From Chengkuizengella axinellae (lineage in GTDB: Bacteria; Bacillota; Bacilli; Paenibacillales; KCTC-33759), in assembly GCF_030730905.1 (NCBI RefSeq), contig NZ_JAVAMP010000006.1, positions 124,001-188,000 on the forward strand: 64,000 bases of DNA, given 5' to 3'. Position numbers and translations under genes: made by a program. Position 1 is the stretch's first letter, and the number at the start of each line of letters is the position of its first letter. Of this stretch, positions 44,321-52,924 are shown in pieces. The notes under the pieces were generated by a model. That model made no database searches. It saw nothing but the letters and a program-made list of their open reading frames with translations, and was not told the DNA's origin.

Positions 44321-45154
44321 CTATCCATTCATAAATGCGTGACCATAAATCACTAAACTCATTAAAAGCACAATCTCTACTAATTCATTAATTGCTCCAT
44401 ATGTATCCCCTGTTAATCCACCCAGCTTGCGATTTAGAACATGAGCTATTCCCCACATCGTAATCCCCGAAATTAGAAATAAAAAGAGCATGATGATGAA
44501 ATCTTCTGACCAAGACACATCTTTTATCAACAAACCATACATAAATAACGAACTCATCAAAGCATTGCCGGTTGCTAAAACAGCATATGAAAAAGGAATA
44601 CGACTAACTTCTGTACCAAACCCTTTTTCTTGTCTTGCATAAGGATATAACCTCGCAGCCCAAACCATCATTAAACGACTCCAAATAGGAATAAAAATCA
44701 AATATGTTAGTAAAGCTGTCTGAGGGTCACTATCTAGTAAAGAGAATAGAAGTGCTGTTTTAAAAAAAAGGGAACACACAAATACGATAACGCCCATCGC
44801 TCCAACCCGGCTATCCTTCATTATTTCTAACATTTTATCCTTCGAACGATAGCTTAAGATTCCGTCTGCGGTATCCATTAATCCGTCCATATGTAGTCCT
44901 CCAGAACTGATGATCCAAAATATGCATATGAATACAGCAGCAGGTGCAGCTGGAAGTACGTGGGGGAGATATTTAGACAAGATGAGTAAAAACAATCCAA
45001 TGATCAATCCAGCGATAGGATAATAAACAACACTTCTTTGAATGATTTTACGCTCATAAGGAATGTTTATAGGTATAGGTAATCTAGTTAAAAACTGAAG
45101 GGAACTTATAAAGGCATAAAACCAGCTTATAGATATATGAACAAGAGTCCGCAC
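44321..45154 (-). CDS. cobS: Adenosylcobinamide-GDP ribazoletransferase CobS
   Basis: Membrane protein, about 277 residues, six or so TM helices, joining GDP-cobinamide to alpha-ribazole or its phosphate. The metal-binding signature GGLHMDGLMDTADG is intact. GTG 45154 (VRTLVHISISW) has AGGGGG 6-7 bases upstream and is preferred to the ATG at 45172; it overlaps cbiB by 28 bases. Confidence 0.92.
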   Translation of the reverse strand: MRTLVHISISWFYAFISSLQFLTRLPIPINIPYERKIIQRSVVYYPIAGLIIGLFLLILSKYLPHVLPAAPAAVFICIFWIISSGGLHMDGLMDTADGILSYRSKDKMLEIMKDSRVGAMGVIVFVCSLFFKTALLFSLLDSDPQTALLTYLIFIPIWSRLMMVWAARLYPYARQEKGFGTEVSRIPFSYAVLATGNALMSSLFMYGLLIKDVSWSEDFIIMLFLFLISGITMWGIAHVLNRKLGGLTGDTYGAINELVEIVLLMSLVIYGHAFMNG

Positions 45155-46086
45155 AAAATTCCCCCTACACATAATAAACTCACACCATAAAGGATCTGAA
45201 TAGAATGTAAAATATCATCACATTCCAACTTGCGTAAAGCTACACCCATTCTAGCTCGTTCACTGATGATACCTCCATATACATTTACTCCTCCCAATTG
45301 TATTCCCAGTGCTCCAGCTACTGCAGACTCTGGTATACCACTGTTGGGACTAGGATGATGGTGTGCAAACGTTCGAATAGATTTCCAAGACCTTTCACTA
45401 TCCAGCTTTTTATGAAGAAAGGAAACGATCACGATCAATAGACCTGTCAACCTAGCTGGAATCCAATTCAAAACATCATCAAAACGAGCTGATGCCCAAC
45501 CATAGTGTTGATACTTATCATTTTTATAACCTACCATTGAATCTAGTGTGTTCGTTGCACGATACAGCATAGCTAAGGGGGCAGCTCCAAATAGAGCATA
45601 AAATAATGGTGAGATCACAGCATCCACTATATTTTCAGAAACGGTCTCTACTGTTGCCCTTGTGATTTCCGACTCGGATAAGTTCGTTGTATCTCTTCCT
45701 ACGATGTACCCTACGTATTTACGTGCTTCAGATAAATCAGCCTGTTGTAAAGGAGCATATACAAGCAAAGCTGCTTCTTTTAATCCCTTCATTGCAATGG
45801 TAGTAGAAATAAGCCATACATTCGCAATATATCCTAACCATGGATGGATATAATGAAGCCCAACTGTGATAATCAAAGTTATAGAAAAGGATAAGAACAA
45901 CACGCATATTAACAACCCAATCCCTCTACGTTTGTTCTGTTTATACGAACGTTTTTCTATTAACTGAATTGCCTTTCCCATAAGGATAACTGGATGAGGA
46001 AGTCGCTCTGGATCACCGATTACCCAATCAACAATCATAGCCGCAGCTAATATCCAAAGGATCTCTTCTATTGAATAAAATAACAC
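45127..46086 (-). CDS. cbiB: Adenosylcobinamide-phosphate synthase CbiB
   Basis: About 319 residues, multi-pass membrane enzyme adding aminopropanol (phosphate) to cobyric acid. Motifs: DWVIGDPERLPHPVILMG, VETVSENIVDAVISPLFYA and the GSMVGYKNDKY-like segment DSMVGYKNDKYQHYGW. GTG 46086 is chosen since AAGGAG is 8 bases before it; a GTG at 46095 overlaps the ribosome site. It overlaps cobS. Confidence 0.93.
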   Translation of the reverse strand: MLFYSIEEILWILAAAMIVDWVIGDPERLPHPVILMGKAIQLIEKRSYKQNKRRGIGLLICVLFLSFSITLIITVGLHYIHPWLGYIANVWLISTTIAMKGLKEAALLVYAPLQQADLSEARKYVGYIVGRDTTNLSESEITRATVETVSENIVDAVISPLFYALFGAAPLAMLYRATNTLDSMVGYKNDKYQHYGWASARFDDVLNWIPARLTGLLIVIVSFLHKKLDSERSWKSIRTFAHHHPSPNSGIPESAVAGALGIQLGGVNVYGGIISERARMGVALRKLECDDILHSIQILYGVSLLCVGGILCGLLFIYL

Positions 46087-46120
46087 TTGCTTCACTCCTT
46101 ATGGGAAAATGAGAGAATCA

Positions 46121-46741
46121 CTAGCCTTCCTTAAAGCAAAACTGTTTACTTTTCAGCTCAACTGGAATGCCTGCGGTTACTAAAAACACCTGATCGCATA
46201 CTTCCGCTATTTTTTGATTCATAATACCGGATAAATCCCTATATATCCGCCCTAATGGATATTCAGGAACAATTCCATTTCCAACTTCATTGGTAACTAA
46301 TAATATGGTTCCATCAAACCTTTTTAATGAAGCAACTAATTGTTCTATTTTTGCAATTACTTTCTTCTGCACTTCCGAATAAGACTCTTTTTCCCCGTTT
46401 TCACCTTCAAGACTAGTCATAACTGTATTTTGATCGTATTCAACTCGCAACAGCCAATTAGATAACCATAGAGTTAAACAATCAATAAGTATAACGTTTG
46501 TACCGAAATCTTCATCTATAGAATCAATACATTCATTTACATCGTAAGGCTCCTCTATTGTTTGCCAAGAAAAAGCATATTGTCCCCTCTTTAATTGATG
46601 CAAATCTACTCTATCTCTCATCTCTTGATCGTGTACCTCTGAGGTGGCAATATAAATTCCTCTACCAGCAAAAGTAGTGGCGTACTTTTCTGCAAATGAA
46701 CTCTTTCCGCTTCTTGCCCCACCTGTCACTAAAATCTTCAT
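46121..46741 (-). CDS. cobU: Bifunctional adenosylcobinamide kinase/GTP transferase CobU
   Basis: 206 residues with Walker A VTGGARSGKSSFAE (residues 5-18), RDLSGIMNQKIAE and VTNEVGNGIVPEYPLGR, the signature of CobU. It phosphorylates and then guanylylates cobinamide. ATG overlaps the cobT stop by ATGA. Confidence 0.94.
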   Translation of the reverse strand: MKILVTGGARSGKSSFAEKYATTFAGRGIYIATSEVHDQEMRDRVDLHQLKRGQYAFSWQTIEEPYDVNECIDSIDEDFGTNVILIDCLTLWLSNWLLRVEYDQNTVMTSLEGENGEKESYSEVQKKVIAKIEQLVASLKRFDGTILLVTNEVGNGIVPEYPLGRIYRDLSGIMNQKIAEVCDQVFLVTAGIPVELKSKQFCFKEG

Positions 46742-47805
46742 TCAACTTCTTCCTCAGTTGCTCCAGATACACCTGCACTTTCAAACGTTGCCATTTCAGA
46801 CATGATGTTAAGAGAAGCATCTATTAATTGGAAACATAAAGCTGCACCCGTTCCTTCCCCTAATCTCATGTCCAAATGCAGCATTGGCGTTAGCCCCATC
46901 TCTTGCAGCATAAATTGATGACCATGCTCCTGAGATAAATGTGAAGGAATCATAAATTGAACTGAAGTTGAACATAGTTTATAAGCTACCAATGCAGCTG
47001 CAGATGAAATGAATCCATCAATAACAACAGGAATACGAGCTTTAGCAGCACCTAAAATTACGCCGACTAAACCTGCAATTTCTAATCCACCCACTTTTGC
47101 AAGTACATCTAATGCATTCTTTGGATTAGGTTGGTTGATTTCAAGTGCACTCTTCACTACATTTTGCTTATGTTTCCACATCTCATCATTAATTCCTGTA
47201 CCTCTACCTACTGCATGCTCAATCTCTAGAGATGTTAAAGCAGTTAATATGGCTGCACTCGCTGTTGTATTCCCTATGCCCATTTCTCCAGTTGCAACCA
47301 CTTTATATCCTTTTTCCACCAGCTCTTCAACTACTTCTACACCTACTAAGACTGCTTGTAAGGCCTCATCTATACTCATTGCAGCCTGTTTTGCCATATT
47401 ATCCGTGCCAGGTTTCACTTTTTTTTGAATAAGATTAGGGTGGTCAAGTTTTCCTTTTACACCGATATCGACACAAAATACTTCTGCATTTGCTTGTCTT
47501 GCCAGCACATTGATCGCCGCACCACTATTCAAGAAATTGTAAACCATTTGGGGAGTAACCTCTTGTGGAAATGCGCTGATGCCTTCTTCACATACACCAT
47601 GATCCGCTGCCATCACTACAACTGCTTTTTTACTTAAATCAGGTACCGTCTCATGACTAATTCCAGAAATCTGTTTCGCTAAGTCTTCTAATCTACCTAA
47701 ACTTCCAGGCGGTTTGGTTAATTGATTTAAATGATTTAATGTTTTTAAAATAGCATTTTCATTCAACGGTTTAATTTCTTGGATAACTTGATTTAGTTGA
47801 TGCAT
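46738..47805 (-). CDS. cobT: Nicotinate-nucleotide:DMB phosphoribosyltransferase CobT
   Basis: 355 residues, makes alpha-ribazole phosphate for the lower ligand. Motifs TKPPGSLGRLEDLA, AADHGVCEEGISAFPQEVT, TGEMGIGNTTAS and the catalytic-Glu region RLGEGTGAAL are intact. ATG 47805 is preferred over GTG 47814; GAGGTG is close upstream. First gene after the ABC ATPase. Confidence 0.94.
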   Translation of the reverse strand: MHQLNQVIQEIKPLNENAILKTLNHLNQLTKPPGSLGRLEDLAKQISGISHETVPDLSKKAVVVMAADHGVCEEGISAFPQEVTPQMVYNFLNSGAAINVLARQANAEVFCVDIGVKGKLDHPNLIQKKVKPGTDNMAKQAAMSIDEALQAVLVGVEVVEELVEKGYKVVATGEMGIGNTTASAAILTALTSLEIEHAVGRGTGINDEMWKHKQNVVKSALEINQPNPKNALDVLAKVGGLEIAGLVGVILGAAKARIPVVIDGFISSAAALVAYKLCSTSVQFMIPSHLSQEHGHQFMLQEMGLTPMLHLDMRLGEGTGAALCFQLIDASLNIMSEMATFESAGVSGATEEEVE

Positions 47806-47857
47806 TTTACTCACCTCTATTATTAATATGATTTACTTAAAAATGAAAAGCACATGT

Positions 47858-48655
47858 TCACTCATTCACTGTTGTAGGTACTCTATCGGAATTCAACAAT
47901 ATTTGCGGTACTTTTAACTGTGGATGGGAAATGATGGTAGGTTCAGTACCATAAACCTGTGAAATCAACTCTTGATTTATAATTTCAGCGGCTGTCCCTA
48001 CTTTAACTAACCTTCCCTCATGTAATAACAATAACCGGTCACAATACATTGCAGCTAAATTTAGATCATGCAAAACAGAAATTACAGTTAAACCAATTTG
48101 TTGCTGCCATTCACGGATGTATTCCATCATCTGCAGTTGATGCCCAATATCCAAATAAGTAGTTGGTTCATCCAGCATTAAAATTTGAGGCTGCTGTGCC
48201 ATCACCTTGCCCAATGCCACTCTTTGCCGTTCTCCACCACTAAGCTGTTCCAAGGAACGGTTTTGCAAAGCTTTAATTTCTAACTTTTCCAGAATGTCAA
48301 CGATCAGATGCTCTGGATCTTTCTCTTCTGTTCCCATCCAATTTTGATAAGGATATCTTCCCATTTCAACAACTTCACGAACTGAAAACCCCACTGGAGG
48401 TAAAGCTTCTTGTTGTAAAACTGCAACCCATTTAGCTAAATGCTTTCTTGAATATGTATGTATTTCTTTGTTAGCAAATTGAATGGTTCCTCCTTCTGCC
48501 TTTTCAATCCCAGAACATAACTTGAGCAAGGTAGATTTACCACTTCCATTCGGTCCGATGATGCCAAAGCTCTCTCCCTTTTTAACATGGAATGAAATAT
48601 TTTGGATAACATGACTGCTATCATACGATTTACTTACTAATTTCACTTGGATCAT
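47858..48655 (-). CDS. btuD: Cobalamin ABC importer ATPase
   Basis: 265 residues with Walker A GPNGSGKST, signature LSGGERQRVALGK and Walker B ILMLDEPTTYLD. The Tyr in TTYLD replaces the usual Ser/Asn of TTS(N)LD and is common in metal-chelate ATPases. It pairs with btuC and btuF. A gap of 107 bp from btuC contains a TATAAT at about 48690 that may be an internal promoter. Confidence 0.9.
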   Translation of the reverse strand: MIQVKLVSKSYDSSHVIQNISFHVKKGESFGIIGPNGSGKSTLLKLCSGIEKAEGGTIQFANKEIHTYSRKHLAKWVAVLQQEALPPVGFSVREVVEMGRYPYQNWMGTEEKDPEHLIVDILEKLEIKALQNRSLEQLSGGERQRVALGKVMAQQPQILMLDEPTTYLDIGHQLQMMEYIREWQQQIGLTVISVLHDLNLAAMYCDRLLLLHEGRLVKVGTAAEIINQELISQVYGTEPTIISHPQLKVPQILLNSDRVPTTVNE

Positions 48656-48762
48656 GATTTTTTTACCTTCTAGTCCCTCTCATTATAGCATTAGATGATT
48701 TTTTATTTCCTAATATTACTAAAAGTTTCTTTGTTTTACCTTCAGTTTCACTCCAAAGCACT

Positions 48763-49800
48763 TTATGTATTGGAAGCTTTCTTGTTTTTAGATAACAAAT
48801 AAGCAAAAAACGGGGCACCTATAAGAGCAGTGATCACACCGAGCGGAATCTCCTGCGGACTAAGCAGCATCCTTGCAATCGTATCCGCCCATAGTACATA
48901 AATAGCACCAAACACAACAGATAACGGTAAAATCAATCGATAATCTGAACCTACTAATAAACGAACAAGATGAGGAACGATTAAACCTACAAACCCGATC
49001 ACTCCAGCAACTGAAACAGCAGCTGCAGAAATGAGAGTAGAAAAAATAAGGACGATCCACTTTGAACGGTCTACATTAACACCAAGATGCGCTGCCTGTC
49101 TTTCACCTAAAGCAAATAGATTCAGAACACGACCATGCCCTAGTAATACCATCAATCCTATTAAAAAATAAGGGACTAAAATTATAGAAAAGTCCCAACC
49201 TCGTAGTGCTAAACTACCCATTAACCAAAAGATGATTCGATTAATAACATCATCAGATAAAGTGATCATGAAGGACACGATAGAGCCTAAGAATGCTTGA
49301 ACCACAACACCTGATAAAATAACTGTCTCCACTCGAAACTTCCCTTGAATACCTGCTAATTTAAATACAAAAAGTAAACTTAACATCCCTGATAAAAAAG
49401 CAACAATCGGTACAGTCCATTGACCTAACCACAGAAATTGCAAACCAAACAAAATTAAAAATGAAGCTCCAACTGAAGCACCTGTAGCTACTCCTAACGT
49501 AAAAGGATCAGCAAGCGGATTTCTTAGAACGCCTTGGAAGCCAGCTCCTGCTAAAGACAAACAAGCTCCAACTATAATACCTAATATGATGCGGGGGAAA
49601 CGAACCTGCAAAATGATTTTTTCTGAAGATACTGGCCAATCTACTGGAATATGCTGACCTATTATGGGAAGCTGGTGTAATAAAATACGCCATACTTGAG
49701 ATACAGGAATATGTGCTGAACCCATAGATAAGCTTAAGACGATGGAAAGAAGAAGAAGCAGTATACCTGCTCCTCCCCAAACAAAAAGTTTATGTTTCAT
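48763..49800 (-). CDS. btuC: Cobalamin ABC importer permease (FecCD family)
   Basis: 345 residues with about ten TM helices and the coupling loop GFVGLIVPHLVRLLVGSDYR. It begins immediately after the btuF stop (one codon apart), so it is tightly coupled. Role in B12 import is inferred from the riboswitch and neighbours, since FecCD permeases also carry siderophores. Confidence 0.9.
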   Translation of the reverse strand: MKHKLFVWGGAGILLLLLSIVLSLSMGSAHIPVSQVWRILLHQLPIIGQHIPVDWPVSSEKIILQVRFPRIILGIIVGACLSLAGAGFQGVLRNPLADPFTLGVATGASVGASFLILFGLQFLWLGQWTVPIVAFLSGMLSLLFVFKLAGIQGKFRVETVILSGVVVQAFLGSIVSFMITLSDDVINRIIFWLMGSLALRGWDFSIILVPYFLIGLMVLLGHGRVLNLFALGERQAAHLGVNVDRSKWIVLIFSTLISAAAVSVAGVIGFVGLIVPHLVRLLVGSDYRLILPLSVVFGAIYVLWADTIARMLLSPQEIPLGVITALIGAPFFAYLLSKNKKASNT

Positions 49801-50805
49801 TTATTTCACCAATTCAGGATAAATTCCTTTTGCAATTTCTATTAAACCTTGTGTAATACGAGGACCTGGACGACTAATTAAATCATCATTTACACCAATC
49901 AGCTGATCCTCTTTAATTGCAGTAATTTCACTCCAACCATTACGTTCCATAATCACAGGTTTTAAATCCATATACTTTGTTGTATAGATGATCGAATCTG
50001 GATTATCTGCAATAATTTTCTCTTCACTGATTTGAATCCAGCCTTCTTGATCAGCTGCAACATTAATCCCACCAGCAAGTTCGATTAACTCACTCATAAA
50101 CTCACCGCTGCCAACGGTCCAACCTTCTGAAAACTCAAGGTATACTTTCTTTTTATCTGCTTCAGACAAATCAGATACGGCATCAATGACTTTTTGTTTT
50201 TCTTCAGACATTTTTACAACTACAACTTCGGCTTGTTCTTTTGTATTGGTAATTTCACCTAGTAACTTAACGACTTCCATAACTTCGTCAATAGATTTGG
50301 GTTCTACAGTGAACACTTTAATACCCAACTCATCTAACCCTCTTATGATCTCTTCGTTTAAAGAAAGTCCACCAATGACTAGATCGGGTTCAGCTGCAAG
50401 AATCGCTTCTGTATTCCCATCTAAGATACCACCAATTTTCGGCTTAGTTGTTGCTGCTTCTGGATAATCATCAAATTCAGTAACACCAACAATCTTTTCA
50501 TCTAATCCCAACGCAAATAAAATCTCTGTAACACTTGGTGCTAGAGATACGATACGTACTGGAGCTGCTTCAAAACTCACTTCTTTACCTGAAGCATCTG
50601 TAAATGTTAAGGCATTATCGGTTTGACTACCTTCTGTTTCTTCTGCATTTGTTTCAGATTCTTCTTTTGATTCTTCAGATTCAGTACCAGACTGAGTACC
50701 TTGATCTTGCTCTACCTGTTCACTTACTTCACTTGGATTGTTCCCACATGCAGCTAAACTGAATGCAAATACTAATACAAGTAACATCAATGTTAATTTC
50801 TTCAT
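49801..50805 (-). CDS. btuF: Cobalamin-binding lipoprotein BtuF
   Basis: 334 residues with a lipoprotein signal peptide (LAAC, Cys20), an acidic linker of Ser, Glu and Gln residues (about 24-60), then a periplasmic-binding fold with VRIVSLAPSVTEILFALGL. The start is at ATG 50805, with GGTGGAG 9 bases away. First gene after the riboswitch. Confidence 0.9.
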   Translation of the reverse strand: MKKLTLMLLVLVFAFSLAACGNNPSEVSEQVEQDQGTQSGTESEESKEESETNAEETEGSQTDNALTFTDASGKEVSFEAAPVRIVSLAPSVTEILFALGLDEKIVGVTEFDDYPEAATTKPKIGGILDGNTEAILAAEPDLVIGGLSLNEEIIRGLDELGIKVFTVEPKSIDEVMEVVKLLGEITNTKEQAEVVVVKMSEEKQKVIDAVSDLSEADKKKVYLEFSEGWTVGSGEFMSELIELAGGINVAADQEGWIQISEEKIIADNPDSIIYTTKYMDLKPVIMERNGWSEITAIKEDQLIGVNDDLISRPGPRITQGLIEIAKGIYPELVK

Positions 50806-50920
50806 TTTCTTTTTCTCCACCCTTTATATATATATGTATTTAATCCATACAAAAAGGAAGGAACTCTATCATCTATCATTCCAATCTCTTTTTGAGGAGG
50901 ATAAACTAACCTAAGAACAT

Positions 50921-51178
50921 ATAAAAGCCCTTTATCCGTGAAGAATAAAGGGCATACTAAACCTTGTCGATTTGCAGCTACCTTTTCCTCGAAGGATCAT
51001 CGCACTTTCACTATAGGCAGGTCTCCTGACTCATGAGTTGCAACTTCCTCTCCTTCCCATTCGATAGAACAGTGGATCATTTGAGGTCGTCCTCATTTAC
51101 AGTGGCGGGACCGTGTCGGATTCTCACCGAGCTTCCCTTTTAACCTAAATAAACAATTGTATATTAGGCACCTATAAA
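50921..51178 (-). ncRNA. Cobalamin riboswitch of the btuF-cob operon
   Basis: Minus strand: GGTGCC near 51178, GGGAAGCTCGGTGAGAATCC, ACACGGTCCCGCCACTGTAA and the B12-box core GAGTCAGGAGACCTGCC (about 51015-51040). It ends in a terminator GCCCTTTAT.../...ATAAAGGGC with TTTTATA (50921-50954). High cobalamin should end transcription before btuF. Confidence 0.95.
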
Positions 51179-51229
51179 TAAAATATTAAATTGTATATAT
51201 ATAATAATAACCATTTCATCTCTTATTTC

Positions 51230-51258
51230 ATTATATGTTAAATAGGGGGATTGTACAA
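51230..51258 (-). promoter_or_regulatory. Sigma-A promoter of the cobalamin operon
   Basis: Minus strand: TTGTAC, 17-bp spacer, TATAAT, about 50 bp upstream of the riboswitch aptamer. The spacing and consensus -10 make it the likely operon promoter. Confidence 0.75.
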
Positions 51259-51326
51259 TCTTTTATAGAAAACTACCGTGATGACGAGCACCTAACACGA
51301 AGACAAAGACGGATGGAAATTTTAGG

Positions 51327-51354
51327 TTGAACTTGAGACATATTATGATACAAT
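51327..51354 (+). promoter_or_regulatory. Promoter of the interrupted helD gene
   Basis: TTGAAC, 16-bp spacer, TACAAT, about 45 bp before the helD start at 51399. Confidence 0.6.
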
Positions 51355-51569
51355 AACCTATCCAGGCAGAAAGAAAAATGATAGATTGGAGAAATCAAAT
51401 GACACAGTCGTCTTTTAAAGAGGAGCAAATTCATCTTGAAAACGTGAATAAAAAAATAAAATCCTCAATTGAAAAGTTAGATAAAATCCCAATGTATGTT
51501 GGAGATGATGATGTAGAAAACACCTTGGCAAACTGAAGTGACCCCTAAAAGTTAGACACGTTTATTTTA

Positions 51570-52379
51570 TTAGGCAGCATAAGTATAATGGGTTCGGTAT
51601 TGCACCGGACTCATTTTTAATTTTGCCTTAATCCGTTTCGTATTATAGTAGTTGATATATTTTTGTAATTCCATTTTGAAATGCTCAACACTTTCAAATT
51701 CCATAAGGTAGAGCAACTCAGATTTCATAATTCCAAAGAAATTTTCTATAACAGAGTTGTCGTAACAGTTCGCTTTACGAGACATACTTTGGACTATACC
51801 TCTTGATTCAAGTGCTTGGCGATACTGCTTCATCTGATAATGCCATCCTTGGTCTGAATGCATGAGTAGTTGGTGATCCTCAGGTAAACGTTCAAATGCT
51901 TTCTCCAACATGTCTGAAACTAGTGAATAGGTTGGTCTGAAACCTATGGTATACGTGATGATCTCTCCATTAAATAAATCTATAACTGGAGATAAATAAA
52001 GTTTCTGACCAAATAATTTAAATTCTGTAATGTCTGTTGTCCATTTTTCATTTGGTGCGTTTGCCGTAAAATTGCGGTTTAAAATATTGGGAGCAATCTT
52101 CCCCACTGTGCCTTTATATGATTTATACTTTTTCATACGTACCAAGCATTTTAAGCCAAGTTCTTTCATGATGCGCTGCACTTTTTTATGATTCACCTTT
52201 TGTCCCCGATTCGTCAGCTCATCACGAATACGGCGGTATCCATAACGCCCTTCGTGTTCTTCATAGATTGCCTTTATTTCAACTTTTAAATTAGCGTCTC
52301 GTTCTGGACGATTCATACGTTTCACTAGATCGTAGTAAGTGCTCCGTGGAATACCAGCGAGCTTTACAAGTGCTTTCAC
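51570..52379 (-). CDS. IS3-family transposase OrfB (DDE integrase domain)
   Basis: About 269 residues from an in-frame GTG, but the frame remains open upstream into orfA, so the active form is likely an OrfAB fusion made by -1 frameshift. Catalytic D-D-E is visible (TTDITEFKL, HSDQGWHYQ, NFFGIMKSEL), with an N-terminal HTH-21-like region (YRRIRDEL). This gene occupies the -1 frame relative to orfA, with an A-rich stretch in the overlap at about 52435-52447 as candidate slip site. Confidence 0.93.
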   Translation of the reverse strand: MKALVKLAGIPRSTYYDLVKRMNRPERDANLKVEIKAIYEEHEGRYGYRRIRDELTNRGQKVNHKKVQRIMKELGLKCLVRMKKYKSYKGTVGKIAPNILNRNFTANAPNEKWTTDITEFKLFGQKLYLSPVIDLFNGEIITYTIGFRPTYSLVSDMLEKAFERLPEDHQLLMHSDQGWHYQMKQYRQALESRGIVQSMSRKANCYDNSVIENFFGIMKSELLYLMEFESVEHFKMELQKYINYYNTKRIKAKLKMSPVQYRTHYTYAA

Positions 52380-52405
52380 CGGATATTTATGCCTTAATCC
52401 ATAGA

Positions 52406-52924
52406 CTACTTGTGCTTTGTCTTGTTTGGTGATTTTTCTTTGGTTTGAACTAAGGCATTCAACTTTTTTAGATACTCATTTTCCATTTCCAATTGTTTGA
52501 TTCGTGCTTCAAGTTCTTCTCTTGAGCCTTTAATAAATGATAGTTTCTGATGTTGATTAGATTCTTTTTTCAAGGATAGACGCCCCTTTTTCTTTGATTG
52601 AAGGGCATCTAATCCTTGTGTTTCAAACTTCCTTCTCCATACACTAATGGTTGAAGGTTCAGGTATCTTAAAAATCGCAGCCGTTTCGTTTAAGGACGTA
52701 CCATTCTCAATCATGTAATTTAGTACCTCTAGTTTAAATTGTTTTGTGTAATTTGTATATGGCTTAGTGAAGGCTTCAGCACCATGGTATTCAAATTGCT
52801 TAACCCATTTAAGGATTGCTTTATTGTCAGTCCCCATAGTTTCAGCTATCTTATAAGAACTCTCTTTTCCATTTAAGTAATACTTAACTGCTTTTAATTT
52901 ATCTTCGGCAGTAAATTTAGCCAT
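52406..52924 (-). CDS. IS3-family transposase OrfA (HTH protein)
   Basis: 172 residues with two helix-turn-helix units (ESSYKIAETMGTDNKAILKW and LNETAAIFKIPEPSTISVWR) and a C-terminal coiled-coil (EELEARIKQLEMENEYLKKL) for multimerisation, as in IS150. The ATG has GGAGGTG about 11 bases upstream, inside the right-end hairpin. Confidence 0.93.
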   Translation of the reverse strand: MAKFTAEDKLKAVKYYLNGKESSYKIAETMGTDNKAILKWVKQFEYHGAEAFTKPYTNYTKQFKLEVLNYMIENGTSLNETAAIFKIPEPSTISVWRRKFETQGLDALQSKKKGRLSLKKESNQHQKLSFIKGSREELEARIKQLEMENEYLKKLNALVQTKEKSPNKTKHK